In this document: piece by piece, positions 9,503 through 19,434 of the stretch
Layout: each line of letters starts with the position of its first letter
Position numbering within the stretch: position 1 is the stretch's first letter
Assembly: GCF_008692195.1 (NCBI RefSeq)
Contig: NZ_RXOM01000044.1
Location: forward strand, 112,623 to 176,622
Reading direction: 5' to 3'
DNA: 64,000 bases
From: Salegentibacter sp. R32
Lineage (GTDB): Bacteria; Bacteroidota; Bacteroidia; Flavobacteriales; Flavobacteriaceae
Position numbers and translations under genes: made by a program
The notes under the pieces: model-generated
The model's database searches: none
The model's input: the letters and a program-made list of their open reading frames with translations, nothing else
What the model was told of the DNA's origin: nothing

Positions 9503-12016
9503 ATGGCGAAGAATTTAGTGATTGTAGAGTCACCGGCAAAAGCAAAAACCATTGAAAAATTTCTAGGAAAAGACTATAAAGTAGAGTCGAGTTTTGGGCA
9601 TATTGCCGACTTGCCTACCAAAGAGTTAGGTGTCGATGTAGACGGGAATTTTAAGCCAAAATATGTTGTTAGTAAAGACAAGAAAGATGTTGTTCGAAAA
9701 TTAAAAAATCTAGCTAAAAAATCTGAAATGGTTTGGCTGGCAAGTGATGAAGACCGCGAAGGAGAAGCGATTGCTTGGCACTTAGCAGAAGAGCTAAAGC
9801 TGGATAAAAATAAAACAAAACGAATTGTTTTTCACGAAATCACTAAAAATGCCATTTTAAAAGCCATAGAAAATCCACGAGGGATCAATTATGACTTGGT
9901 AAACGCGCAACAAGCCAGAAGGGTTTTAGACCGATTGGTAGGTTATGAACTTTCACCGGTATTGTGGAGAAAAGTAAAAGGCGGACTTTCAGCCGGACGT
10001 GTACAATCGGTTTCTGTTCGATTAATTGTAGAGCGCGAGCGGGAAATTCAAGATTTTGAAACCACTGCCAGTTATCGAATTGATGCCGAATTTTCTACCG
10101 TCGAAGGAAAATCATTTAAGGCAAAAATTCCAAAGAATTTTGATACGAGAGAAGAGGCGGAAGAGTTTCTTCAGCAAAATATAGGTGCTAATTTTAAAGT
10201 AGCAGATTTAACAAAAAAACCTGCTAAGAAAACCCCGGCACCACCATTTACTACTTCTACGCTTCAACAGGAAGCTGCCAGAAAGTTATATTTCTCGGTA
10301 AGTAAAACCATGACGATGGCGCAACGTCTTTATGAAGCCGGTCATATTACTTATATGAGAACCGACAGCGTAAATCTTTCAGATGAAGCAAAGAAAGGAG
10401 CAGCAGGCGAAATTTCTTCAGCTTACGGAGAGAAATACCTGAAGCCAAGAAATTATAAAGGAAAATCTAAAGGAGCGCAAGAAGCGCACGAAGCAATTAG
10501 ACCTACCCATTTTGAAAACCATACTGTAAATGTAGACCGCGATCAGCAGCGTTTATATGAATTAATTTGGAAACGTGCGATTGCTTCACAAATGAGTGAC
10601 GCGCAATTAGAGCGTACTAATGTGAAAATTGAAGCTGATAAGCACGATAAACAATTCACGGCCAACGGAGAAATTTTAAAATTTGATGGTTTCTTAAAAG
10701 TTTACCTTGAAGGAACCGATGACGAAGAAGAAGAACAAGCAGGCTTATTGCCGGCGATGAAGGTAAACGATTCGCTTAAAAATAAATACATCACCGCAAC
10801 GGAGCGTTTTACAAGACCTCCTTCCCGATATACGGAAGCTTCACTGGTGAAAAAGCTAGAAGAATTGGGGATTGGGAGACCTTCCACTTATGCGCCGACT
10901 ATTTCCACTATTCAGAATAGAAAATATATCGAGAAAGGTTCCATTGATGGTCAAGAACGTAACTACTCAAAATTTACCTTGAAGAACGATAAAGTTTCAG
11001 AAAAAACATTAACTGAAATGGTTGGTTCAGATAAAGGAAAGTTGATACCGACCGATGTGGGAATGGTAGTGAACGATTTCTTGGTTCAGCATTTTAAAAA
11101 TATCTTGGATTATAATTTTACTGCCAAGGTAGAGCAGGATTTTGATGATATTGCTGAAGGAAACGAAAAATGGACCGAAATGATGAACGAGTTTTATAAC
11201 GAGTTTCATCCTACGGTACAAGATGTAGCTGAAAATGCCGAGCGTGAAGTAGGTGAGCGTGTATTGGGTAAAGATCCTAAAACCGGGAAACCTGTAAGTG
11301 CGCGTCTGGGTAAATTTGGCCCAATGGTGCAAATTGGTTCTGTAGAAGATGATGAAAAACCTCAATTTGCTAGCCTAGGTCCAGATCAAACCTTAAATTC
11401 CATCACTTTTGAAGAAGCTTTAGATTTGTTTCAGCTTCCAAAAGAATTGGGAGAATATAAAGGAGAAAAGGTTGAGGTGAATAATGGTCGTTATGGTCCT
11501 TATGTAAAATTCGGAAAAAAATATGTTTCCTTAGAAAAAGGAGAAGACCCATTAGATGTTTCCTTTGATCGCGCAATGGAGTTAATTAAAGAGAAAGAAA
11601 AAGCAGACGCTCCTATTTATAATTACGAAGATAAAGATGTGCAAAAAGGCGTGGGTAGATTTGGTCCTTATTTAAAGTGGGATGGAATGTTTATTAACGT
11701 TAATAAGAAATATGATTTCGATAATCTTTCTGAAGATGATATTGTTGAATTGATCGAAGACAAGAAGAAGAAAGAAAGAGAAAAGTTGATTCATCACTGG
11801 GAAGATGAAGGTATTAAGGTAGAAAAAGCGCGTTGGGGCAGAAGTAAAATCACCAAAGGGAGAACAAAAATAGAATTGCCAAAAACGGTAGATGCTACTA
11901 AGCTTACGTTAGAAGAGGTAAAAGATCTTATCGCGAAAAAAGCTCCGAAAAAGAAAACTGCTAAAAAAAGCACCAAGAAGAAAACAACAGCAAAAAAGAA
12001 AACTACCAAAAAGTAA
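9503..12016 (+). CDS. topA: DNA topoisomerase I (type IA)
   Basis: The 837-residue enzyme relaxes negative supercoils through a 5'-phosphotyrosine. The TOPRIM domain is at the N-terminus (LVIVESPAKAKTIEKFLG; acidic DEDREGEAIAWHL). The active-site region reads GHITYMRTDSVNLS, with the catalytic Tyr just before MRTDS. The C-terminus lacks classical Cys4 zinc fingers. It instead has topo_C repeats (GRYGPYVKFGKKYVSL, GRFGPYLKWDG) and a lysine-rich tail after residue 810 that probably binds DNA electrostatically. The stop is 6 bases before the next gene, suggesting co-transcription. Confidence 0.98.
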   Translation: MAKNLVIVESPAKAKTIEKFLGKDYKVESSFGHIADLPTKELGVDVDGNFKPKYVVSKDKKDVVRKLKNLAKKSEMVWLASDEDREGEAIAWHLAEELKLDKNKTKRIVFHEITKNAILKAIENPRGINYDLVNAQQARRVLDRLVGYELSPVLWRKVKGGLSAGRVQSVSVRLIVEREREIQDFETTASYRIDAEFSTVEGKSFKAKIPKNFDTREEAEEFLQQNIGANFKVADLTKKPAKKTPAPPFTTSTLQQEAARKLYFSVSKTMTMAQRLYEAGHITYMRTDSVNLSDEAKKGAAGEISSAYGEKYLKPRNYKGKSKGAQEAHEAIRPTHFENHTVNVDRDQQRLYELIWKRAIASQMSDAQLERTNVKIEADKHDKQFTANGEILKFDGFLKVYLEGTDDEEEEQAGLLPAMKVNDSLKNKYITATERFTRPPSRYTEASLVKKLEELGIGRPSTYAPTISTIQNRKYIEKGSIDGQERNYSKFTLKNDKVSEKTLTEMVGSDKGKLIPTDVGMVVNDFLVQHFKNILDYNFTAKVEQDFDDIAEGNEKWTEMMNEFYNEFHPTVQDVAENAEREVGERVLGKDPKTGKPVSARLGKFGPMVQIGSVEDDEKPQFASLGPDQTLNSITFEEALDLFQLPKELGEYKGEKVEVNNGRYGPYVKFGKKYVSLEKGEDPLDVSFDRAMELIKEKEKADAPIYNYEDKDVQKGVGRFGPYLKWDGMFINVNKKYDFDNLSEDDIVELIEDKKKKEREKLIHHWEDEGIKVEKARWGRSKITKGRTKIELPKTVDATKLTLEEVKDLIAKKAPKKKTAKKSTKKKTTAKKKTTKK

Positions 12017-12022
12017 TTGTGC

Positions 12023-13177
12023 ATGAGTTTTGAGTTTCTTCGTCCTGTAGATAGCAATTTGGTTGAAAAAGCCGCATCGCTTCATAAATCTACGCTGGGA
12101 AATCAAATTTTATTTCATTCTGCAGAAGGAATGCCAGATTTATCTAATGTAAAGGTGGCAATTGTGGGAGTAATTGAAGATAGAAGGAGTAAGCAGCCAC
12201 AGGATATTCCTTTTCATTACAATCAAGTTCGGGAAGAGTTTTATCAACTTTATTCTGGTAATTGGAACGAGAAAATTGCCGATTTAGGAGATATTTATCC
12301 GGGAGAAACCGTAGATGATACTTATTTTTTGCTGAAGTCTGTTACCGAAGATTTACTCAATAGAAGTATAGTCCCTATTATTTTAGGAGGAAGTCAAGAT
12401 TTAGCTTATGCTCAGTATCGTGCTTACGATGATTACGGTCAAATGGTGAATTTGGTAAATGTAGATGCCAAATTTGATTTGGGCGATACCGAGCAAAAAC
12501 TCTGTAATAAATCTTATGTAGGTAAAATGGTGGTCAATGAGCCTTACAATTTGTTTAATTATGCAAATATTGGCTATCAAACCTATTTTAATCCACAGGA
12601 AGAAATAAATTTAATTGAAAAACTTTTTTTTGAAGCCTATCGTTTAGGAGATATTTCTTCAGACATTACGCTTTCAGAACCTGTGATGCGAGATGCTAAT
12701 TTAGTGACAATTGATGTTTCTTCTGGAGCGATGCCCGGAGTTAATCCCGCAATGCCCAACGGCTTTAATGGGAAAGAAATATGTGCACTGGCTCGCTATG
12801 CTGGTATAAGTGATAAAGTAAGTTCTTTTGGAGTATATGAAATTCAGGACTTGCATATTTCTAAAAATAGTGCTATGTTGGTGTCCCAAATTTTATGGTA
12901 CTTTATTGAAGGCGTAAATTTTCGTAAAAAAGAATACAATAATTCATTCTTAAAAGAGTTTACAAAGTTTACGGTTCCATTGGAAGACGAGGAACTTATT
13001 TTTTATAGAAGTGAATTGTCTGGAAGATGGTGGGTAGAAATACCGAATTCAAAAAGTTTTAACAATAAACTAAACAAACAATCGTTATTGCCATGTAGCC
13101 ATCAGGATTATTTAGATGCTTGCAATCAATTAATTCCAGAACGATGGTACAAGGCTTACAGGAAAAATGAAATTTAA
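12023..13177 (+). CDS. Arginase/formimidoylglutamase-fold protein with substituted metal ligands
   Basis: The 384-residue protein has the ureohydrolase fold order and is usually annotated formimidoylglutamase or arginase in this family of bacteria. The three Mn-binding motifs are altered: GG-D/N-H appears as GGSQ (residues 122-125), DAHxD as DAKFD (148-152, His to Lys), and SxDxD as TIDVS (229-233, second Asp to Ser). A two-manganese centre is therefore unlikely to form, so classic hydrolase activity is doubtful. I take the ATG at 12023 (MSFEFLRPVD) rather than the TTG at 12017. It follows topA directly and precedes gldK by 116 bp. A non-enzymatic role is an inference. Confidence 0.8.
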   Translation: MSFEFLRPVDSNLVEKAASLHKSTLGNQILFHSAEGMPDLSNVKVAIVGVIEDRRSKQPQDIPFHYNQVREEFYQLYSGNWNEKIADLGDIYPGETVDDTYFLLKSVTEDLLNRSIVPIILGGSQDLAYAQYRAYDDYGQMVNLVNVDAKFDLGDTEQKLCNKSYVGKMVVNEPYNLFNYANIGYQTYFNPQEEINLIEKLFFEAYRLGDISSDITLSEPVMRDANLVTIDVSSGAMPGVNPAMPNGFNGKEICALARYAGISDKVSSFGVYEIQDLHISKNSAMLVSQILWYFIEGVNFRKKEYNNSFLKEFTKFTVPLEDEELIFYRSELSGRWWVEIPNSKSFNNKLNKQSLLPCSHQDYLDACNQLIPERWYKAYRKNEI

Positions 13178-13224
13178 TTTTGTGATTTTATTAAGTCTGT
13201 TTTTTAAATAATTTTCTTAAAAAA

Positions 13225-13255
13225 TTGTTTTTTAGGAAATAAATAAATAGGTTTA
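13225..13255 (+). promoter_or_regulatory. gldKLMN promoter
   Basis: TTG at 13225-13227 and TAGGTTTA at 13248-13255 (seven of eight bases of TAnnTTTG) are separated by 20 bases. The element lies 38 bases before the gldK ATG and is the only promoter-like sequence before the four-gene cluster. Confidence 0.55.
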
Positions 13256-13293
13256 CGCCCTTAAAATTAAGATCACCCTTAACCTGAAATGTT

Positions 13294-14691
13294 ATGAAGA
13301 AAGTATTTTTAATTATTGCAGTAGCTTCTTTTTTGGCTAGTTGTAATAGTGGTAATCAAGGTCAGCTTGTAGGCGCCCGAGGTAAAAAATGGCATCCCGT
13401 GAAACCATATGGGATGACAGAAGTGCCAGGTGGTTCCTTCATTATGGGGAAATCTGATGATGATATCGCTGGTCTTAATAATGCCCCTACAAAAACAGTA
13501 ACGGTGAATTCTTTCTATATGGATGAAACTGAGATTACAAACGCTGAGTATCGCCAGTTTGTACAGTGGGTAAGAGATTCAATTGTAAGACAGAAATTAG
13601 CGGAAGCAGCAGAACTCGGCGGAGGCGGAGGTGCTCAAGGAAATAATGGAGGGCAGTCTGGTTCTATTCAGGATTATGCTTTTAAAGGAGCGGGTCAAAA
13701 TGGGGGAAGACGTAATAATAATGCTACAGGGCAAACTACACAAACTCCTTATCAACAATATTCAATTCATTATGATCCTACTAATCAAAGATTAAACTGG
13801 GATCCTGAAATTTTATGGGCAACTGCAGATTATCCCGATCAATATTATGTTGAGGTGATGGATGAGATCTATTTACCGCCTAGTCAGTCATATAATGGAC
13901 AACGATTGATGGATGTGACGAAGTTTGTGTATAGCTACAAAACGATGAATATTGAAGCTGCGGCAAGAGATCAAGGAAATCGTGAAGAGTATATTCAAGA
14001 ACAAAAAGTTCCTGTTTATCCTGATACTACAGTATGGATAAAAGACTTTAATTATTCTTATAATGAGCCTATGCATAACGATTATTTCTGGCACGCCGCT
14101 TATGATGATTATCCTGTGGTAGGTGTGAGCTGGACACAAGCAAAAGCTTTTTGTGACTGGAGAACGCAATTTCATAATGGTTACAGAAAATCTAAAGGTA
14201 TGCATAACGTAAATACTTACCGTTTGCCATCTGAGGCAGAATGGGAATATGCGGCTAGAGGAGGTTTAGAGTCTGCAACTTACCCTTGGGGAGGTCCTTA
14301 CGCTAAAAATGATAGAGGTTGTTTCTTGGCAAACTTCAAGCCTTTGAGAGGTGATTACGCGGCAGATCAGTCATTGTACACAGTAGAGGCTGATTCTTAC
14401 GAGCCAAACGATTATAACTTATACAATATGGCAGGAAACGTTTCAGAATGGGTGAACTCATCTTACGATCCTTCTTCATATGAATTTTATTCTTCTATGA
14501 ACCCAACGGTGAATGATTATGAAAATCATCGTAAAGTAGTGAGAGGTGGTTCTTGGAAAGATGTTTCTTACTTTCTTCAGGTAAGTTCTAGAGATTATGA
14601 ATATCAAGATTCCGCTAGAAGTTACATTGGTTTCAGAACCGTTCAAGATTATCTAGGTGAAGATGTAAATCTTAACCAACCTCCACGATAG
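13294..14691 (+). CDS. gldK: Gliding motility / T9SS lipoprotein GldK
   Basis: The 465-residue lipoprotein has signal MKKVFLIIAVASFLASC with the acylated Cys at 17. The rest is an FGE-sulfatase (formylglycine-generating enzyme) fold: MTEVPGGSFIMG, WTQAKAFCDW, RLPSEAEWEYAARGG, NMAGNVSEWV and VVRGGSWKD. In T9SS, GldK forms a periplasmic ring with GldN attached to the outer membrane. A Gly/Asn/Gln-rich low-complexity insertion lies near residues 108-150 (ELGGGGGAQGNNGG). It is first of the gldKLMN operon. Confidence 0.97.
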   Translation: MKKVFLIIAVASFLASCNSGNQGQLVGARGKKWHPVKPYGMTEVPGGSFIMGKSDDDIAGLNNAPTKTVTVNSFYMDETEITNAEYRQFVQWVRDSIVRQKLAEAAELGGGGGAQGNNGGQSGSIQDYAFKGAGQNGGRRNNNATGQTTQTPYQQYSIHYDPTNQRLNWDPEILWATADYPDQYYVEVMDEIYLPPSQSYNGQRLMDVTKFVYSYKTMNIEAAARDQGNREEYIQEQKVPVYPDTTVWIKDFNYSYNEPMHNDYFWHAAYDDYPVVGVSWTQAKAFCDWRTQFHNGYRKSKGMHNVNTYRLPSEAEWEYAARGGLESATYPWGGPYAKNDRGCFLANFKPLRGDYAADQSLYTVEADSYEPNDYNLYNMAGNVSEWVNSSYDPSSYEFYSSMNPTVNDYENHRKVVRGGSWKDVSYFLQVSSRDYEYQDSARSYIGFRTVQDYLGEDVNLNQPPR

Positions 14692-14760
14692 TCAAAAAAC
14701 TTGAGAACCTTAATTTTTAATATTTTACTAAACTTAACTTAAACAACTAAAACTTTTATT

Positions 14761-15402
14761 ATGGCAAAGTCTAAAAAAGGAAAGAAAATTATGAATATGG
14801 TCTACGGTCTTGGAGCGGCGGTAGTAATTTTAGGTGCATTATTTAAAATTATGCACTGGCCAGGAGGTAACGCAATGCTTATTGCAGGATTGGTTACAGA
14901 AGCACTGGTATTTACTATTTCTGCTTTCGAACCTGTGGATGATGAGTACGATTGGTCTTTGGTTTATCCTGAATTGGCAGGAGGAGCTGGTGCCCCTAAT
15001 GTAGCTCAAAAGGGAGATGTGAAAGAAGCCGAAGCATCTCTTTCTAAAAAATTAGATGAAATGTTGAAAGAAGCTAAAATTGATGGAGCTCTAATGACTA
15101 GTCTTGGAGAAAGCATCAAGAACTTTGAAGGTGCAGCAAAGGGAATTGCTCCTACTACAGATGCAATGGCTTCTCAAAAGAAATATAGTGAAGAAATGAC
15201 CTTAGCAGCTTCTCAAATGGAGTCTTTAAATAACCTTTACAAAGCTCAAGTTGAGTCTGCTAGTAAACAAGCTGAAGTTAATCAGGCAGTTGCCGATAAT
15301 GCTGTGAAATTAAAAGCTGAAATGGAATCGTTAACTTCTAATTTATCTTCTCTTAATAATGTTTATGGAGGTATGTTAACAGCAATGAGACCTCAAGCCT
15401 AA
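14761..15402 (+). CDS. gldL: T9SS inner-membrane motor protein GldL
   Basis: The 213-residue protein has two N-terminal transmembrane helices (about 10-30 and 36-57) with the conserved KIMHWPGGNAMLIAGL between them. A coiled cytoplasmic domain follows, rich in Ala, Glu and Lys. GldL and GldM form the proton-driven rotary motor that powers type IX secretion and gliding. It sits 69 bp after gldK and 27 bp before gldM. Confidence 0.97.
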   Translation: MAKSKKGKKIMNMVYGLGAAVVILGALFKIMHWPGGNAMLIAGLVTEALVFTISAFEPVDDEYDWSLVYPELAGGAGAPNVAQKGDVKEAEASLSKKLDEMLKEAKIDGALMTSLGESIKNFEGAAKGIAPTTDAMASQKKYSEEMTLAASQMESLNNLYKAQVESASKQAEVNQAVADNAVKLKAEMESLTSNLSSLNNVYGGMLTAMRPQA

Positions 15403-15429
15403 ATTAATAATTAAAAACAATTACTACAC

Positions 15430-16974
15430 ATGGCAGGAGGAAAACAAACCCCAAGACAGAAAATGATTAACTTGATGTATTTGGTGTTCATCGCGATGAT
15501 GGCATTAAATATGTCGAAGGAAGTACTTACTGCATTTGGTTTAATAAACGAAAGTTTAACAGAAGCTAACCAAAACGCGGAAGAGAGAAATACAGCTTTT
15601 ATGGCAGGTTTAGCAGCAAAAGCTAGCGAACAGCCAAAACAATATCAGCCTTTACAGGAAAAAGCTCAAAAAATCCAGTCGGTATCTTCAGATCTGAATA
15701 ATTATATAGCTCAATTAAAAGAAGGGGCTTTAGCAACTGAAGAAAATCCTAAGGATTATGAAGCGATGGATAAAGCTAATTATTTTAATGAAAAGTTTTA
15801 CCAGAGTAAAGTTACTAAAGATGGGCAGGAATTTGTATCTCAAATCGATGAATATCGTAACCAAATGGTAGCCTTAGTTGGAGAGGATTATCCTGATATC
15901 ACTAGAGAAGTAAAAAGTAAATTCTCGACTGATAAAATTGAAGATTCAGAAGGTGTAAAGAAAGAGTGGATTTATTACAACTTCGTAGGCTTCCCATTGA
16001 TTGCATCAATTACAAAATTGACTCAGATGCAAAACGATATCAAAACTATCGAAAATCAAGTGCTTTCTAAAATGTTACAAGGAGAGCAAGCAAGTCAGTT
16101 ATCAATGAGTAATTACGAGGCTATCGTAATTCCTGATAAAACAGCTTTCTTTAGTGGTGAGAATTTTACAGGTAAAGTAGTTTTAGGTCGTTTCGATAAC
16201 TCTTTAAGTTTTGATAAAGTGGTTATTAATGAAAATGAAATGGAAAGCCCTGGAACGGGAACTGTAAACCTTGATTTTCCGGCAGGAAATATCGGGGAGC
16301 AAAAAATAGAAGGTACGCTTCAATTTAAAGAAGGAGATTCTATTGTAGACCTTCCATTTACTAGTTCTTATGCGGTAATTCCTAAACCAAATTCTGCTGT
16401 GATTTCCGCAGATAAGATGAATGTGGTTTACCGTGGGGTAAAAAACCCAATGACTATCTCTATTCCTGGAGTACCCTCTGTAAGTGCTAACGCACCAGGT
16501 TTATCCCAAAGTGGCGGAGCTGGAAGCTATATGATGGATGTTACTAATGTAAAAGCTAGAGAAGTTACTATTAACGTATCAGGAAAGCTTCCTACAGGTG
16601 AAACTGTTTCTGATAGTAAGAAATTCAGAATTAAAGAAATTCCAAGACCAGTAGGGGTTATTGGAGCTAAAGATGGTTCAGGTGGAATTATTAGAATGAA
16701 CAGAAACCAAGTGGAAATTAGTCCTGTTTCAGCAACCTTGCCAGATTTTGATTTCGATTTAAACCTGAATGTAAGTGGATTTAAATTCCAAGTTATTGGT
16801 CAGCCTGTAATTCAAGTGAGTGGGACACGTTTAAATGGTTCTGCAAAATCTGCCTTAGCAGGTGCTAAAAGAGGTGCTACGGTTCAAATTTTTGACATTC
16901 AAGCAAAAATAGCTGGTAATAGTTCTTACCAGTTACCAAAAGTAGCTCCACTTGTTATTGAATTAACTAATTAA
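15430..16974 (+). CDS. gldM: T9SS motor/periplasmic shaft protein GldM
   Basis: The 514-residue protein starts AGGKQTPRQKMINLMYLVFIAMMALNMS, giving a single transmembrane helix at about residues 13-32 that inserts into the GldL pentamer. The long periplasmic part has a helical section followed by beta-rich domains from about residue 220 on. It reaches across the periplasm to the GldK/GldN ring. Length and sequence are typical. Confidence 0.97.
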   Translation: MAGGKQTPRQKMINLMYLVFIAMMALNMSKEVLTAFGLINESLTEANQNAEERNTAFMAGLAAKASEQPKQYQPLQEKAQKIQSVSSDLNNYIAQLKEGALATEENPKDYEAMDKANYFNEKFYQSKVTKDGQEFVSQIDEYRNQMVALVGEDYPDITREVKSKFSTDKIEDSEGVKKEWIYYNFVGFPLIASITKLTQMQNDIKTIENQVLSKMLQGEQASQLSMSNYEAIVIPDKTAFFSGENFTGKVVLGRFDNSLSFDKVVINENEMESPGTGTVNLDFPAGNIGEQKIEGTLQFKEGDSIVDLPFTSSYAVIPKPNSAVISADKMNVVYRGVKNPMTISIPGVPSVSANAPGLSQSGGAGSYMMDVTNVKAREVTINVSGKLPTGETVSDSKKFRIKEIPRPVGVIGAKDGSGGIIRMNRNQVEISPVSATLPDFDFDLNLNVSGFKFQVIGQPVIQVSGTRLNGSAKSALAGAKRGATVQIFDIQAKIAGNSSYQLPKVAPLVIELTN

Positions 16975-16989
16975 GATTAAAAAAATTAA

Positions 16990-17889
16990 ATGATGAAAAG
17001 GAGTTGTTTTTTCGCATTAATGATATTTTCTACCATCTATTCTTATGGGCAGATAAATATTTTGAATGCAGATAAGCCTGATGAAATTGGGAAAAAAAGT
17101 GAAGCTGCTACGCAAGCTAACAATGATGACGAACCACTACCTTACGGGTATGTAGGAGAGCGCGATATTTTATGGGCAAAAACAACTTGGGAAGAAATAG
17201 ATTTAGATCAGCGAGTTAACTTTCCTTTGCTTTACCCTATTGATAAAGTGAGTAGCGGAAGAAAAGCTTTATTTGACTTGTTGGTAGAAGCAGTTACCCA
17301 AGATAGCATTAAAGCCTATAGAGATTCTTATTTCAATCAGGAAATGACTACTGAAGAAATTAACCTTAACTTAAAGGCTAAAGAATTAAGTAGTGCAGGA
17401 TTGGAAGCTCAAAATGCTGGTGAAGAAGTTCAAGATTGGATGTACAATATCGCAGAAACTACTGCGGCTCAAGTTCAATCATACAGAATTAGAGGTTACT
17501 GGTATTTTGATAAGCGTCAAGGCGAATTAAAGTATCGTTTGCTAGCAATTGCTCCGGTAGTATATTCAGCTCAGAACTTATTGCAGAAGCAGGAAAATCC
17601 TGATATTGATGTGCAGGGAGTAGAATTATTTTGGGTTTTTTATCCTCAAATAAGAAACAAAATGCACGACCACTATGTTTTTAATGGTAAAAATTCTGCT
17701 AACCCAATTACCTTTGATTATCTTTTAAATGCTAGGCGTTTTGATGCGACTATCTATAAAGAAGATAACGTACAAGGTGATAGAGCTGTAGATGATTATA
17801 TTACAGATAACTCTTTAATGCAATTATTAGAATCTAGAAGAATCAAAGAATCTATTAGAAATTTTGAATCTGATATGTGGAATTACTAA
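16990..17889 (+). CDS. gldN: T9SS periplasmic ring protein GldN
   Basis: The 299-residue protein has signal peptide MMKRSCFFALMIFSTIYSYGQ followed by LNADKPDEIGKK. The family core is YVGERDILWAKTTWEEIDLDQRVNFPLLYP. GldN pairs with GldK. It is last in the operon, 15 bp after gldM. A terminator follows 23 bp after the stop. Confidence 0.96.
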   Translation: MMKRSCFFALMIFSTIYSYGQINILNADKPDEIGKKSEAATQANNDDEPLPYGYVGERDILWAKTTWEEIDLDQRVNFPLLYPIDKVSSGRKALFDLLVEAVTQDSIKAYRDSYFNQEMTTEEINLNLKAKELSSAGLEAQNAGEEVQDWMYNIAETTAAQVQSYRIRGYWYFDKRQGELKYRLLAIAPVVYSAQNLLQKQENPDIDVQGVELFWVFYPQIRNKMHDHYVFNGKNSANPITFDYLLNARRFDATIYKEDNVQGDRAVDDYITDNSLMQLLESRRIKESIRNFESDMWNY

Positions 17890-17912
17890 TTATTGTTTCA
17901 TCAAAATAATAT

Positions 17913-17940
17913 AAACGCTCTTTTTTAAGGGCGTTTTTTT
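17913..17940 (+). terminator. Terminator of gldKLMN
   Basis: AAACGCTCTT (17913-17922) pairs with AAGGGCGTTT (17927-17936) around a TTTT loop. It is followed by more T residues, making a seven-T run from 17934 to 17940. It ends 12 bases before the next start codon. Confidence 0.85.
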
Positions 17941-17952
17941 ATAGTTAAAATT

Positions 17953-18993
17953 ATGAAAGTAGATTATATTATCGTTGGATTTGGTTTAAGCGGATTATGC
18001 CTAGCTGAAAAACTTAGAAGAGAGCACAAAACTTTTATGGTTTTTGACAACCAATCGCAAGATGCTTCTTTGGTTGCCGGAGGTGTTTTTAATCCGGTGA
18101 TTTTAAAACGCTTTACCTTAGCTTGGAATGCGCAAGAACAATTACCCTATGCGAAGGAATTTTATAGTGAATTAGAGCAATATTTAGGAATAAGCGTAAT
18201 TGAAGAGTTACCAATATTGCGTCGTTTTAATTCCATAGAAGAACAAAATAATTGGTTTGATGCAAGTGATAAAACTTTTCTAGAAAATTACTTGAGTACT
18301 TCGCTAGTTAAAAATGTAGAAGGAGTAAAATCTTCATATTCCTTCGGAAAGGTTTTAGAAACCGGAATTCTTCATACGCAACGATTAGTTTCAACCTACA
18401 AGAAAAAACTCTTAGCAGAAGACTCTCTAATTCAAGAATCTTTTGATTACGATCAATTATCCATTGACTCTTCAGAAATAAATTATAAAAACATTACAGC
18501 AAATCAGGTGGTCTTTTGTGAAGGATTCGGATTAAAACAAAACCCATACTTCAAAAATTTAGAATTGGTCGGAAATAAAGGAGAATACATTACCATCAAA
18601 TGCGAAGGCTTATCGTTGAAAAATCATATGCTGAAGTTTTCACTGTTTATCATTCCGTTAGGTAATCAATTATTCAAAGTGGGAGCCACTTACGATAGAA
18701 AGTTTCAAGATGGGTATGCAACTTCAGAAGCAAAAGATGAAATTATTTCTAAATTAAAGAAAATATTAGATATTCCTTTTGAAGTAGTAGAGCAAGAAGC
18801 AGGAATTAGGCCTACCACCAAAGATAGACGTCCGCTTTTGGGGCACCACCCAAAGTATAGAAACCTTTACGTAAATAATGGTTTTGGAAGCCGCGGAGTG
18901 ATTATCGCACCTTCCGCAGCTAATTGGATGTTCAATTTTATTGAAAACGAAAAAAAGCTTCCAAAAGAAGTCGATATTGAACGCTTCAATTAA
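17953..18993 (+). CDS. FAD-dependent oxidoreductase, DAO/GlpO fold
   Basis: The 346-residue protein begins with a dinucleotide-binding motif YIIVGFGLSGLCLAEKL, with the Rossmann glycines at about residues 8-13. The FAD-binding C-terminal part reads AGIRPTTKDRRPLLGHHPKYRNLYVNNGFGSRGVIIAPSAA, as in D-amino-acid-oxidase-type flavoproteins and the MnmC C-terminal domain. The substrate cannot be read from the sequence. Its stop codon overlaps that of the convergent DUF983 gene at 18990-18993. Confidence 0.85.
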   Translation: MKVDYIIVGFGLSGLCLAEKLRREHKTFMVFDNQSQDASLVAGGVFNPVILKRFTLAWNAQEQLPYAKEFYSELEQYLGISVIEELPILRRFNSIEEQNNWFDASDKTFLENYLSTSLVKNVEGVKSSYSFGKVLETGILHTQRLVSTYKKKLLAEDSLIQESFDYDQLSIDSSEINYKNITANQVVFCEGFGLKQNPYFKNLELVGNKGEYITIKCEGLSLKNHMLKFSLFIIPLGNQLFKVGATYDRKFQDGYATSEAKDEIISKLKKILDIPFEVVEQEAGIRPTTKDRRPLLGHHPKYRNLYVNNGFGSRGVIIAPSAANWMFNFIENEKKLPKEVDIERFN

Positions 18994-19391
18994 TCTTTTC
19001 CTTTGTAGCTGAAGAAAAAATTAATCCAAATATTTCTAGATAACCGCATAATTACTGGCATGGCTAGGATAAGTACTGTCACAATAGAAATAAAAGAACC
19101 TAACAAACCAGCTCCTAAAAATACGTGGGCAATTACAAAAGTCGCAACTGCAAAAGCAACGCCAACCCCGTAACTCACATACATAGCTCCATAAAAAAAA
19201 GAAGGTTCAATTTTGTATTTTGTTCCGCAGTGGCTGCAGCGTTCGTGCATATCGTGAATACTGGATAATTTGTACGGATTACTTTCTTTGTACATACTTT
19301 CTTCCTGACAAACAGGACAAGTGCCCGTAAAAATGCTGTAAAGTTTAGTTCCTTTTAATAAGCCCATTCCATAATTTTTATACCAGTACAA
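18990..19391 (-). CDS. DUF983 membrane protein with zinc-ribbon-like N-terminus
   Basis: The 133-residue protein has two CxxC knuckles (CPVCQEES and CSHCGTKY, about residues 24-55), then EPSFFYGAMYVSYGVGVAF leading into two or three transmembrane helices. This is the DUF983 pattern. The best start may be the internal Met 9 (MGLLKGTKLYS, 19367), because the first eight residues are atypical and overlap the upstream regulatory region of the divergent ABC-F gene. Function unknown. Confidence 0.8.
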   Translation of the reverse strand: MYWYKNYGMGLLKGTKLYSIFTGTCPVCQEESMYKESNPYKLSSIHDMHERCSHCGTKYKIEPSFFYGAMYVSYGVGVAFAVATFVIAHVFLGAGLLGSFISIVTVLILAMPVIMRLSRNIWINFFFSYKGKD

Positions 19392-19434
19392 ATTTAAGCA
19401 TCTTTGCAGATTATTAAGGTAATTAAAGTCACAT

